Shown one piece after another: positions 10,199 through 17,756 of a DNA stretch of 64,000 bases. Origin of the DNA: Stutzerimonas stutzeri (GTDB lineage Bacteria; Pseudomonadota; Gammaproteobacteria; Pseudomonadales; Pseudomonadaceae); assembly GCF_000952685.1 (NCBI RefSeq), contig NZ_JYHV01000011.1, positions 248,001 through 312,000 of the forward strand. The letters run 5' to 3'. The position numbers and the translations under genes were made by a program. The first letter of the stretch is position 1. The number at the start of each line of letters is the position of its first letter. The notes under the pieces are model-generated. The model did no database searches. It had not been told where the DNA came from and saw only the letters and a list, made by a program, of their open reading frames with translations.

Positions 10199-11168
10199 GA
10201 CTGTTCCTGCCGCTCAGCAAGAGATACAGGCCGACCAACAGCCACAGCAGCGCGCCCACGGCATATTTGACCGACGCGGAAGGATAGGTCATCGATGACC
10301 AATAGGCTTCGACGAATGCGGCGATCAGCAACAGCAAGGTGGCGCCGGCGACCAGCCGTACCGCCTTGCTGGCGGCCAGCCGCAAGGCTTCCCCGCGGGT
10401 AAGGTTGCCGGGGGCGATGAGCGCGCCGCCGAGTTTCAGCCCGGCGCCTCCGGCCAGGGTGATGGCTGTCAGCTCGAAGGCACCGTGACCGATGACGAAT
10501 GACCAGAACGGCTGGTGATAACCAACTCCGGTCAGGTGGCCCGCGATCGCGCCGATGGTCAGCCCGTTGAACAACAGGTAGAACAAGCTTCCCAACCCGA
10601 ACAGAAGCCCTCCGGCAAACGTCTGGAAGGCGATGCCGATATTGTGCATGACGTAGTAGCCGAACATCACCCAGTCTTCGCTGGATCCACGCTCGCCAAA
10701 GCGACCGAGGCGGCTGGCATCGGGATCGTACATCGCCTCCATCTGTGCGATCTGCTCAGGACTGATCAGGCTGTAAACCATTTCCGGAAACGCCAGGACC
10801 AGTGCCGCCATGCCTAGCAGGCTGATATAGAACAACAGGCTGGCGGCTGCCACGTAGCGCCATTGCTCGCGAACCAGCCGGCCGAACCCGCCAAGGATGA
10901 AACCGAGCAGACGACCTGCCAGGGGACTTCGGTGACGGTAGAGCTGCTGATGTCCGCGCTGCACCAGCACCTGCAGATTATCGATCGCATGGGTGCTGTA
11001 GCCGCGTGCTTGAGCCAGCGCCAGCTGTTGGCAGATGCGTCGATAGGCGGCCGGAAATGCCACGATCGAAACGGATGAAGGCTTCTTGCGGCGCTCGAGG
11101 GCATCGAGTGTTTCGCTGAACCCTTGCCATTCGGCTCGGTGAAGGCGCTCGAACTGGCTCTGTTTCAT
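10185..11168 (-). CDS. SpoIIM-family (stage II sporulation protein M-like) membrane protein
   Basis: Predicted 327 aa; the ATG at 11168 overlaps the RDD stop by 4 bp. A soluble N-terminus of ~95 residues (MKQSQFERLHRAEWQGF) is followed by five or six hydrophobic segments, including AASLLFYISLLGMAALVLAF, TFAGGLLFGLGSLFYLLFNG and the signature GHGAFELTAITLAGGAGLKLG. That last block is the diagnostic part of the SpoIIM family. The organism is not a sporulator. In non-sporulating bacteria the family occurs in this RDD/MoxR/DUF58 neighbourhood and may form a channel-like or ABC2-like membrane component. Function is inferred only from context. Confidence 0.87.
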   Translation of the reverse strand: MKQSQFERLHRAEWQGFSETLDALERRKKPSSVSIVAFPAAYRRICQQLALAQARGYSTHAIDNLQVLVQRGHQQLYRHRSPLAGRLLGFILGGFGRLVREQWRYVAAASLLFYISLLGMAALVLAFPEMVYSLISPEQIAQMEAMYDPDASRLGRFGERGSSEDWVMFGYYVMHNIGIAFQTFAGGLLFGLGSLFYLLFNGLTIGAIAGHLTGVGYHQPFWSFVIGHGAFELTAITLAGGAGLKLGGALIAPGNLTRGEALRLAASKAVRLVAGATLLLLIAAFVEAYWSSMTYPSASVKYAVGALLWLLVGLYLLLSGRNSHAPE

Positions 11169-11917
11169 GCTGGCCCCACCAGACCGCGAGCGATGCCGTT
11201 TAGGCGCGCCTCGGCCTGCTCGGGGGCTACCTGCAGGGGCGTCGCCAGAATTGCAGCCAGTTCCTGCCGGCGTTCCGGCGACAGATTCGACTGTCGCTCG
11301 GCGAAGCCGATCAGCGCGCGCTGTTCGGCCAGTTCTAGCGGGAAGGGTGGTGCAATGGCGTCGACGATCGGAAGCGTCGCTGCGGCTGCGCCGTGCTCGT
11401 GGTACACCACCAGCGTTCCGGCGGCCAGATCGCCAAGGCGTTTGAAGGAGGGGTGCCAGAGGCAACTGATCGCCCCCACAAAGTAGCCGAATGGCAGCAT
11501 GTCGACGAAACGCAGCAGGTTGCGTGTCAGAGACGACGCCCAGCCGATCGGCGTACCGTCATCATGGATCACCTTCAGGCCCAGCCAGCGCTTGCCAGGC
11601 GTGCTGCCTTCATTGAGCACTTCGAACAACACCATGTACCACCATTGCACGACGAACAGCAGCAGGGCGCCAGCGCCTATGCCAAACGTGCCTAACGAGC
11701 CGAGACCCAGCGCCAGGGTCAGAAATAGCGCGACCCGAATCAGCAGGTCCAGGGCGAACGCCAGAGCGCGAGGCACGAGGCCGGCCGGACGAAGCACGAG
11801 ATCAATACCCTCCGGCGTTTCGACCCTGTGCGTATTGTCCAGCGGTGCTGTTAGAGCGGAAGGCAATGGTTGTGCTCGACGATCGATCTGGTGGGCTGGT
11901 GCGAGGCTGCTGCTCAT
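11165..11917 (-). CDS. RDD family membrane protein
   Basis: Predicted 250 aa and first gene of the six-gene minus-strand unit. The RDD domain spans roughly residues 30-175: the opening IDLVLRPAGLVPRALAFALDLL (with the Arg and Asp that name the family), hydrophobic segments at ~50-70, ~75-100 and ~140-160, and the motif GSTPGKRWLGLKVI. The ~75-residue C-terminal tail is soluble. RDD proteins are small membrane proteins of poorly defined function, some linked to ion exchange. The 225-bp gap to sbcB on the other strand should hold the promoter for the whole unit. Confidence 0.87.
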   Translation of the reverse strand: MSSSLAPAHQIDRRAQPLPSALTAPLDNTHRVETPEGIDLVLRPAGLVPRALAFALDLLIRVALFLTLALGLGSLGTFGIGAGALLLFVVQWWYMVLFEVLNEGSTPGKRWLGLKVIHDDGTPIGWASSLTRNLLRFVDMLPFGYFVGAISCLWHPSFKRLGDLAAGTLVVYHEHGAAAATLPIVDAIAPPFPLELAEQRALIGFAERQSNLSPERRQELAAILATPLQVAPEQAEARLNGIARGLVGPA

Positions 11918-12142
11918 GGCCGATCAACCGATCGGGCGCGTTGGCCAGGCGATATCGCGGCTATGTAATCATCGAACGTGGTTTTCGGCCAGAACCTGCT
12001 CGGCATTTTCAATCGAAATGCCATCATTCATACGCTGTGATCGCCCCGTTGCGCGGACCTGTCGCACAAGGAGTCGGGCGATGCGGCCGGCGGTCGTTCA
12101 AGCGCGTTAGACTGGTGTGCAAAGGCCGAGAGGGAGGCTCCC

Positions 12143-13570
12143 GTGACATCCAGCATCTTCTGGTACGACTTTGAAACCACTGGCATCTCGCCGCGTTGCG
12201 ACCGACCGCTGCAGGTCGCCGGGATCCGCACCAACGAGGCGTTGGAGGAAATTGGCGAGCCGCTGAATATTTACTGCCGGCTCAGCGACGACATCCTGCC
12301 GCACCCGGCCGCTTGCCTGGTGACTGGCATTACTCCGGCCACCCTGACTGAAAAGGGGTTATGCGAAGCGGAGTTCATCGCTCGGCTGCATCAGGAACTG
12401 TCACAACCGGGCACCTGTAGCGCTGGCTATAACACCTTGCGTTTCGATGATGAGGTGCTGCGCTACAGCCTGTACCGCAATTTCTTCGATCCCTATGCGC
12501 GCGAGTGGCAGGGTGGCAATAGTCGCTGGGATCTCATCGATCTGGTCCGCACCGCTTATGCGTTGCGTCCCGAGGGGCTGGTTTGGCCTGAGGAAGACGG
12601 CCGCGTGACGCTCAAGCTGGAGCGTCTCAGTGTCGCCAACGGGCTCGAGCATTTGCAGGCGCACGACGCCCTGTCGGACGTGCGGGCGACCATTGCGCTG
12701 GCTCGATTGATACGGGAACGCCAGCCGAGGCTGTATGACTACCTGTACAAACTGCGGCGTAAGAACGCGGTAGTCGAACAGGTCGAGATTTTGAAACCAA
12801 TGGTGCATGTCTCCGGGCGCTTCTCCGCTGCGCGGCACTATTTGTCCGTGGTGCTGCCACTGGCCTGGCATCCGCGCAATCGCAACGCACTGATCGTCTG
12901 CGACCTCAATGCCGAATGCTCGCCGCTATGGGAGGACACGGCCGAAGATCTCCGCGAGCGGCTGTATACCCGCCGTGAAGATCTCGGTGAGAAGCTGCCG
13001 ACTCCGTTGAAACTGGTGCACGTCAATCGCTGCCCGGTACTTGTACCGATGAATGTCTTACGCAAGTCGGATATCGAGCGATTGAATCTGGATTTGCAAT
13101 GTTGCGAGTCCAGGGCAAGCGATCTACGTGGTCGACAAGCAGAATGGAGCGCGAAACTTGCTGACGTCTATCAGGAGCAGGCGTTCACCGGCTTGTCGGA
13201 TCCGGAACAGCAACTCTATGAAGGCTTTCTGGGTGAGCGAGATCGCCGGTTATGCGAGCAAGTCAGAAGCTTTGTACCCTCATCTGGTTCGAGTGGAGTG
13301 CCGTCGTTTGATGATGCCCGTCTACCGGAACTGCATTTTCGTTACCGTGCTCGGAATTTTCCCGAATGCCTTTCGGCTGCGGAACAACTGCAGTGGCAGG
13401 AGTTTTGTCGGCAGCGTTTAACCGCGCCCGAGTTTGGCGCGCCAAACACCTTGGATCAGTTCGAGAGTTCGCTGCAGGCATTACTGGCTTCAGCCAGTTC
13501 GAACCAGATGCAGCTACTGCAGCAATGGGCCGTGCATGCCCGTGGTCTGCGTGAGCGCTACATTCGCTGA
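12143..13570 (+). CDS. sbcB: Exodeoxyribonuclease I
   Basis: Predicted 475 aa from a GTG start with GGGAGG upstream. It degrades single-stranded DNA 3' to 5' in mismatch repair and recombination. The DEDDh exonuclease core is visible: WYDFETTG near residue 8 gives the first Asp and Glu, NTLRFDDEVLRYSLYRNF carries the next acidic site, and HDALSDVRATIALARL holds the last His and Asp. An SH3-like and a C-terminal helical domain follow, as in E. coli ExoI. The last ~500 bp look noticeably less GC-rich than the first part, although the protein family is maintained to the end. sbcB next to mvaT is a normal Pseudomonas arrangement as remembered. Confidence 0.96.
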   Translation: MTSSIFWYDFETTGISPRCDRPLQVAGIRTNEALEEIGEPLNIYCRLSDDILPHPAACLVTGITPATLTEKGLCEAEFIARLHQELSQPGTCSAGYNTLRFDDEVLRYSLYRNFFDPYAREWQGGNSRWDLIDLVRTAYALRPEGLVWPEEDGRVTLKLERLSVANGLEHLQAHDALSDVRATIALARLIRERQPRLYDYLYKLRRKNAVVEQVEILKPMVHVSGRFSAARHYLSVVLPLAWHPRNRNALIVCDLNAECSPLWEDTAEDLRERLYTRREDLGEKLPTPLKLVHVNRCPVLVPMNVLRKSDIERLNLDLQCCESRASDLRGRQAEWSAKLADVYQEQAFTGLSDPEQQLYEGFLGERDRRLCEQVRSFVPSSGSSGVPSFDDARLPELHFRYRARNFPECLSAAEQLQWQEFCRQRLTAPEFGAPNTLDQFESSLQALLASASSNQMQLLQQWAVHARGLRERYIR

Positions 13571-13593
13571 GCTTCTTATCAAACGCCCGCAAA

Positions 13594-13640
13594 AAAGCCA
13601 TCTGACGCGGCATGCTCGGCATGCAGCGTCGGATGGCTTT
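13594..13640. terminator. Bidirectional terminator between sbcB and mvaT
   Basis: A 15-bp stem AAAGCCATCTGACGC / GCGTCGGATGGCTTT (one T-G wobble) flanks a small inner palindrome GGCATGC...GCATGC. An A-run on the left and TTT on the right fit termination of both convergent genes. Confidence 0.8.
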
Positions 13641-13657
13641 AGGTCCCGCGCCGAAAT

Positions 13658-14035
13658 TTAACCGAGCAAGGTGGCCCAGCTTTCAACTTCGTCGGAACCC
13701 CACTGGGCTTTCCATTCTTTCAGAGTCTTGTGATTGCCACCTTTGGTTTCAATCACTTCGCCGTTATGTGGGTTCTTGTACTGCTTTACGCGGCGCGCGC
13801 GCTTGGTAGCTGCCGGCGTCTTTGCGGTGCGTTGTGTTTTGCTATTTCTAGCGTCCGGATCGAGCAGGGCGATGATATCGCGAAGCGATTTTTGATATTC
13901 ACCCATCAGTTCGCGCAGTTTGCCTTCGAACTCAAGCTCTTTTTTTAGCTTGTCATCTGCAGAAAGAGACTTCAGGCGTTCCTGGAGCTCCTTGATAGCT
14001 TCTTCTGTGGCGCGGTATTCATTGATTAGCGACAT
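13658..14035 (-). CDS. mvaT: H-NS-like xenogeneic silencer MvaT
   Basis: Predicted 125 aa, close to the ~124 aa of known MvaT. The ATG at 14035 (MSLINEYRATEEAIKELQ) is preferred; the upstream extension from 14074 lacks family resemblance. Residues 1-60 form the coiled-coil oligomerisation region (EEAIKELQERLKSLSADDKLKKELEFEGKL). A Lys/Arg-rich linker follows, then the AT-rich-DNA-binding domain with NPHNGEVIETKGGNHKTLKEW, whose KGGN loop contacts the minor groove. MvaT silences AT-rich foreign DNA and global targets. Its upstream region is itself AT-rich, consistent with autoregulation (inference). Confidence 0.95.
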   Translation of the reverse strand: MSLINEYRATEEAIKELQERLKSLSADDKLKKELEFEGKLRELMGEYQKSLRDIIALLDPDARNSKTQRTAKTPAATKRARRVKQYKNPHNGEVIETKGGNHKTLKEWKAQWGSDEVESWATLLG

Positions 14036-14471
14036 GTCACTTCCTTGGTATAGGTTGAACGCAAGTGTTAGCAATCATAGACAGCCACCATGCACAAGTA
14101 AATATGGCTTTGATAAAGATTAGCTACGGTTTTCTTCCGCTTTTGCGTTGATGGCTAATGTCGCTCAGTTAGTTTCATGAAGGAAAATCGAGACTCTCTT
14201 GGAAAATAGCGTCTGGAACGAATGCTTGGCTGATATATCGGTACGAAACCCCGCGGTGTTAATCATCCGCCTTGGTTGCGGGGCGGTCTAATTGGCCATG
14301 TGTACGGTTGCCTCGAGTCGATAACCTTATTGTTACTGCGCGATGACGGCGTTATCGGTTGCTTGAGCCAGCCTGTAGCAGCGGGCTAAGGCTTGGCCCG
14401 ACCCAATACTCTGGCTGCAGAATTATTCGCTGCGCTAGAATGCGGCACCTTTTTAAGCTGGAGTTATTTTA
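14036..14471. other. AT-rich intergenic region between divergent mvaT and purU
   Basis: No convincing gene. The part near mvaT (about 14040-14260) is clearly AT-richer than the surroundings and should carry the mvaT promoter and silencer-binding tracts. Near purU a TAGAAT at 14436-14441 is a candidate -10 box about 30 bp before the purU start, but the -35 element is poor. Confidence 0.5.
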
Positions 14472-15323
14472 ATGCGCACGTTCAGGCTGGTTATTGCCTG
14501 CCCCGATGGCGTTGGCATTGTCGCCAAGGTCAGCAATTTCCTGGCCACGTACAACGGCTGGATCACCGAAGCGAATCATCACTCGGATCACCAGAGCGGC
14601 TGGTTTTTCATGCGCCATGAAATTCGTGCCGACTCGCTGCCGTTTGATCTCGCTGGCTTCCGGCAGGCGTTTGCGCCTATAGCGCGTGAGTTTTCGATGG
14701 AGTGGCGGATTACCGATTCGGAACAGCGCAAGCGCGTCGTGCTAATGGCCAGTCGGGAATCGCACTGCCTGGCGGACCTGCTGCACAGGTGGCACAGCGG
14801 CGAACTGGATTGCGATATTCCCTGCGTTATTTCCAACCACAACGACTTGCGCAGTATGGTCGAGTGGCACGGCATTCCTTATTTCCACGTTCCGGTCGAG
14901 CCGGGGCGCAAGGAAGAGGCGTTTGCCGAGGTATCGCGTCTGGTGCGTGAGCAGCAGGCCGATGTGATTGTGCTTGCCCGTTATATGCAGATTCTTCCAC
15001 CCGAACTGTGTGAAGAATATGCGCAGCGGGTGATTAACATTCATCACAGCTTTCTACCTTCGTTTGCAGGCGCCAAGCCCTACCATCAGGCTTCGCTACG
15101 CGGGGTCAAGCTGATCGGCGCGACCTGCCATTACGTGACCGAGGAGCTGGACGCCGGCCCGATCATCGAGCAAGACGTCGTGCGCGTCAGCCATCGCGAT
15201 AGCATCGAAGACATGGTTCGGCTGGGCAAGGACGTGGAAAAGATGGTGCTATCGCGCGGTCTGCGCTATCACTTGCAAGAGCGTGTGCTGGTCCATAGCA
15301 ACAAGACGCTGGTATTCAATTAA
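14472..15323 (+). CDS. purU: Formyltetrahydrofolate deformylase
   Basis: Predicted 283 aa. It hydrolyses 10-formyl-THF to THF and formate, balancing one-carbon pools and supplying formate for PurT. Residues 1-80 form an ACT domain (FRLVIACPDGVGIVAKVSNFLATYNGWITEANHHSD). The rest is a formyltransferase fold with LARYMQILPPELC, the catalytic NIHHSFLPSFAGAKPY loop and the downstream GATCHYVTEELDAGPII. A GGAG ribosome-binding site precedes the ATG. Pseudomonads often have more than one purU paralog, so the exact isozyme is open. purT is also in this window, at 41.3 kb. Confidence 0.95.
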   Translation: MRTFRLVIACPDGVGIVAKVSNFLATYNGWITEANHHSDHQSGWFFMRHEIRADSLPFDLAGFRQAFAPIAREFSMEWRITDSEQRKRVVLMASRESHCLADLLHRWHSGELDCDIPCVISNHNDLRSMVEWHGIPYFHVPVEPGRKEEAFAEVSRLVREQQADVIVLARYMQILPPELCEEYAQRVINIHHSFLPSFAGAKPYHQASLRGVKLIGATCHYVTEELDAGPIIEQDVVRVSHRDSIEDMVRLGKDVEKMVLSRGLRYHLQERVLVHSNKTLVFN

Positions 15324-15350
15324 TCGTCGCCGGTGGCGCGGGAGGAATGC

Positions 15351-15551
15351 ATGGTCGATCCGTTGGAGAAGGCTGTCGCGAACGCGCCGCCAATTATTGG
15401 GAATGGTTGTACGCAGCGTTACGATCCGGAGCGCCTCGGACCGGAGCTCGGCACCGATTTCCCAGATGCCGAAGCGCTGTGGAAGCATCACCAATCCGCT
15501 GCCGAGTTGACGGTCGAATGCACTGTTTCGACGGTTCCGGATGGCGATTGA
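15351..15551 (+). CDS. Small hypothetical protein (66 aa)
   Basis: A short open frame fills the gap between purU and the HerA-like gene. The ATG at 15351 follows a strong GGAGGA site, and a GTG at 15333 is also in frame. The product (MVDPLEKAVANAPPIIGNG...) is acidic, has no signal peptide or membrane segment, and matches no family I recognise. Support comes from the ribosome-binding site, co-direction with its neighbours and snug fit (stop 67 bp before the next preferred start). It could still be a chance frame. Confidence 0.45.
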   Translation: MVDPLEKAVANAPPIIGNGCTQRYDPERLGPELGTDFPDAEALWKHHQSAAELTVECTVSTVPDGD

Positions 15552-15617
15552 ACAAACATGAACGGGGCACCGGGTGCTGCTCGTTCGCCCTCTGCTTCCC
15601 GCTCTGGAGATCGCCAG

Positions 15618-17084
15618 ATGACAGATAATGATCGCTTCGTGCTTGGCGCCGATGCTACCGGTGAACCCAATACTCACCCGCTTCGGCTGATCAATCGTCA
15701 CGGTTTGGTTGCTGGCGCGACCGGGACTGGCAAGACGGTTACTCTGCAGCGACTCGCAGAACAGTTCAGCGAAGCTGGTATCGCTGTCTTTGCCGCCGAC
15801 ATCAAGGGCGACCTGTGTGGGCTGGGGGCCGTGGGGGCGCCTCATGGGAAAATCGCCGAGCGCATCGCCAGCATGCCTTGGCTCGAGCATCAACCGCAGG
15901 CATATCCCGTCACCCTATGGGACGTATTCGGTGTTAGCGGTCATCCATTGCGGACCACCCTCACCGAAATGGGGCCACTCCTTTTGGGTAGCCTGCTCGA
16001 ACTGACCGATAGCCAGCAGGCTGCGCTCTACGCGGCGTTCAAGGTGGCCGATCGCGAAGGTTTGCTGCTGCTGGATCTGAAGGATCTGAAGTCACTGCTC
16101 GGCTACCTCAAAAAGAGTCCCGAGGTGCTCGGCGATGACGCTGCGTTGTTGACCAGTGCGTCTTCCCAGGCACTGTTGCGACGGCTGGCCACCCTCGAGC
16201 AGCAGGGTGCCGATGCGCTGTTCGGCGAACCGGCGCTGGCGCTTGAAGACATCCTGGAGCCCGGGCGCGATGGGCGAGGCAGGATCCATCTGCTCGACGC
16301 CAGCCAGCTCGTACACCAGGCCCCTAAAGTCTACGCGACATTCCTGCTGTGGTTGTTGGCCGAGCTGTTCGAGCAGTTGCCCGAACGAGGCGATGCGGAT
16401 CGTCCGCTGCTGGCGTTGTTCTTCGACGAGGCGCATCTGCTGTTCAACGACACCCCGAAGGCACTGCAGGATCGGCTGGTGCAGGTCGTTCGGCTGATTC
16501 GTTCGAAAGGGGTAGGTGTCTATTTCGTCACCCAGTCGCCGTCCGATCTGCCCAATGAGGTTTTAGCTCAGCTGGGCCTGCGCATTCAGCACGGATTGCG
16601 GGCGTATACGATCAAGGAGCAGAAGTCGCTGCGTGCGGTGGCGGAAGGCTTTCGAGCCAATCCTGCGTTTTCTGCGCTGGACTCGCTGGTTGACTTGGGT
16701 ATCGGAGAAGCGCTGGTCGGAGGATTGGAAGACAAGGGAACGCCAGCCATGGTGCAGCGTGTGTCCATTGCTCCGCCCCGATCACGCATAGGGCCGCTGG
16801 ACCAGGATGAAAGGCGCGCCCTGATCGCGAACTCACCATTGCGGGCGCGCTACGATAAGGCCGTGGATCGTGAGTCCGCGTATGAGATTCTGCTTGATCG
16901 AGCGCATCGAGCAATAGAGGTCGAGCCGCAGGGGAAAGCTGCAACGGCCAAGAATGACGTAGGGGGCGCCTTCGGCGATCTCGCCGAACGAGTGTTCAAG
17001 AGCGCTGTGCGCCAGGCGGCCTCTCAGCTGGGGCGGCAACTGGTAAGGGGCCTGATGGGCTCCCTATTAGGCGGGAAACGTTGA
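15618..17084 (+). CDS. DUF853 / HerA-like P-loop ATPase
   Basis: Predicted 488 aa from the ATG at 15618, which has GGAGA upstream; an in-frame ATG at 15558 lacks a ribosome-binding site. Walker A is GATGTGKT near residue 35, and a Walker B-type acidic block LLALFFDEAHLLF lies near 270. Following motifs such as RLIRSKGVGVYFVTQSPSDLP and LGLRIQHGLRAYT are typical of the DUF853 (YjgR) branch of FtsK/HerA ATPases. The C-terminus is basic. Biochemical function is not settled. No NurA nuclease partner is adjacent, so a classical HerA-NurA end-resection role is not supported here. Confidence 0.85.
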   Translation: MTDNDRFVLGADATGEPNTHPLRLINRHGLVAGATGTGKTVTLQRLAEQFSEAGIAVFAADIKGDLCGLGAVGAPHGKIAERIASMPWLEHQPQAYPVTLWDVFGVSGHPLRTTLTEMGPLLLGSLLELTDSQQAALYAAFKVADREGLLLLDLKDLKSLLGYLKKSPEVLGDDAALLTSASSQALLRRLATLEQQGADALFGEPALALEDILEPGRDGRGRIHLLDASQLVHQAPKVYATFLLWLLAELFEQLPERGDADRPLLALFFDEAHLLFNDTPKALQDRLVQVVRLIRSKGVGVYFVTQSPSDLPNEVLAQLGLRIQHGLRAYTIKEQKSLRAVAEGFRANPAFSALDSLVDLGIGEALVGGLEDKGTPAMVQRVSIAPPRSRIGPLDQDERRALIANSPLRARYDKAVDRESAYEILLDRAHRAIEVEPQGKAATAKNDVGGAFGDLAERVFKSAVRQAASQLGRQLVRGLMGSLLGGKR

Positions 17085-17158
17085 CCTGAAATCGAGTAGC
17101 TGGCCATTCGATCGCTCGTTGTATTGAGCGTTCGCCCAAGAAAGTCTTCGCTCCCGAT

Positions 17159-17368
17159 TTATTGGCTGTCGGAAGACTGTTTCGCCATCTCTTTCTCGAT
17201 CTTTTCCAATTCTTTCTTGAAAACCTGATCGTGGACGGTCTGCTTCTTGCGCCAAGGCTTTCGTTCAGGATCGGGTTGTGCGGCGTAAGTGGTTATTTCG
17301 CCCCCGTATACGGTCTTGAACCTGTTGGCCTGTCTTTCCAGTTCGGCACGTAGTTCTTCTTTCGTCAC
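17159..17368 (-). CDS. Small conserved-type hypothetical protein
   Basis: Predicted 69 aa from a GTG start. The product (MTKEELRAELERQANRFK...) is strongly charged, with an N-terminal amphipathic helix, a central GGEITTYAAQPDPERKPWRKK segment and a C-terminal coiled-coil-like helix KKELEKIEKEMAK. The regular helical composition looks like a real small cytoplasmic protein rather than a random frame, and I recall a comparable small hypothetical gene near the HerA-like gene in Pseudomonas. Function is unknown. It converges with the HerA-like gene. Confidence 0.6.
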   Translation of the reverse strand: MTKEELRAELERQANRFKTVYGGEITTYAAQPDPERKPWRKKQTVHDQVFKKELEKIEKEMAKQSSDSQ

Positions 17369-17711
17369 TCTTGAGCTTTTCCTTTTCTTGAAAAATTGAC
17401 GCCAGCGGCTGGCAAACGGAATGCCGATTGCAGCGCAGTTAGAGAATGTCTGGCGGTTGCTTATTTAATGGTTTGGCTCATGCCATTGCAAGCAGGTCGT
17501 GAAAACAAGTGTGTGCATAAGTTAAATCGGCGAATGGCAGGCTGGTGCGCCTGTTGGCAACCTGAAGCAAATAAGAGGCACCGGTGCAGCTTGCGCTCAT
17601 CGAAAGACACTGAAATTGGAATCGCACCTGCCACGTCAGTTTTCGCTGTCACAATTATTCTTGCTTGAAGCTTTCCAGTTCAACGCTATTGCGTTCTGAC
17701 CTGTTCTCAAA
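17369..17711. other. Intergenic region without a supported gene
   Basis: About 340 bp, somewhat AT-richer than average. Short open frames on both strands have no ribosome-binding site or recognisable product. It should contain the promoter of the 69-aa minus-strand gene at its left end. Confidence 0.5.
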
Positions 17712-17739
17712 AAAAACCGCGCCGGAGGGCGCGGTTTTT
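17712..17739. terminator. Strong bidirectional intrinsic terminator
   Basis: A 12-bp perfect stem, AAAAACCGCGCC / GGCGCGGTTTTT, with a GGAG tetraloop. It lies 17 bp beyond the stop of the minus-strand guanylyltransferase gene, with an A-run before and a T-run after the hairpin. Confidence 0.9.
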
Positions 17740-17756
17740 GTCATTGCACGGTCGAT

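Noticed and set aside
10185..11168. Evidence for sporulation
   Set aside because: SpoIIM-like proteins occur in many non-sporulating bacteria with MoxR/DUF58 genes; no other spore genes are present.
17461..17652. 63-aa minus-strand frame
   Set aside because: No ribosome-binding site, no domain, and next to a plain terminator region.
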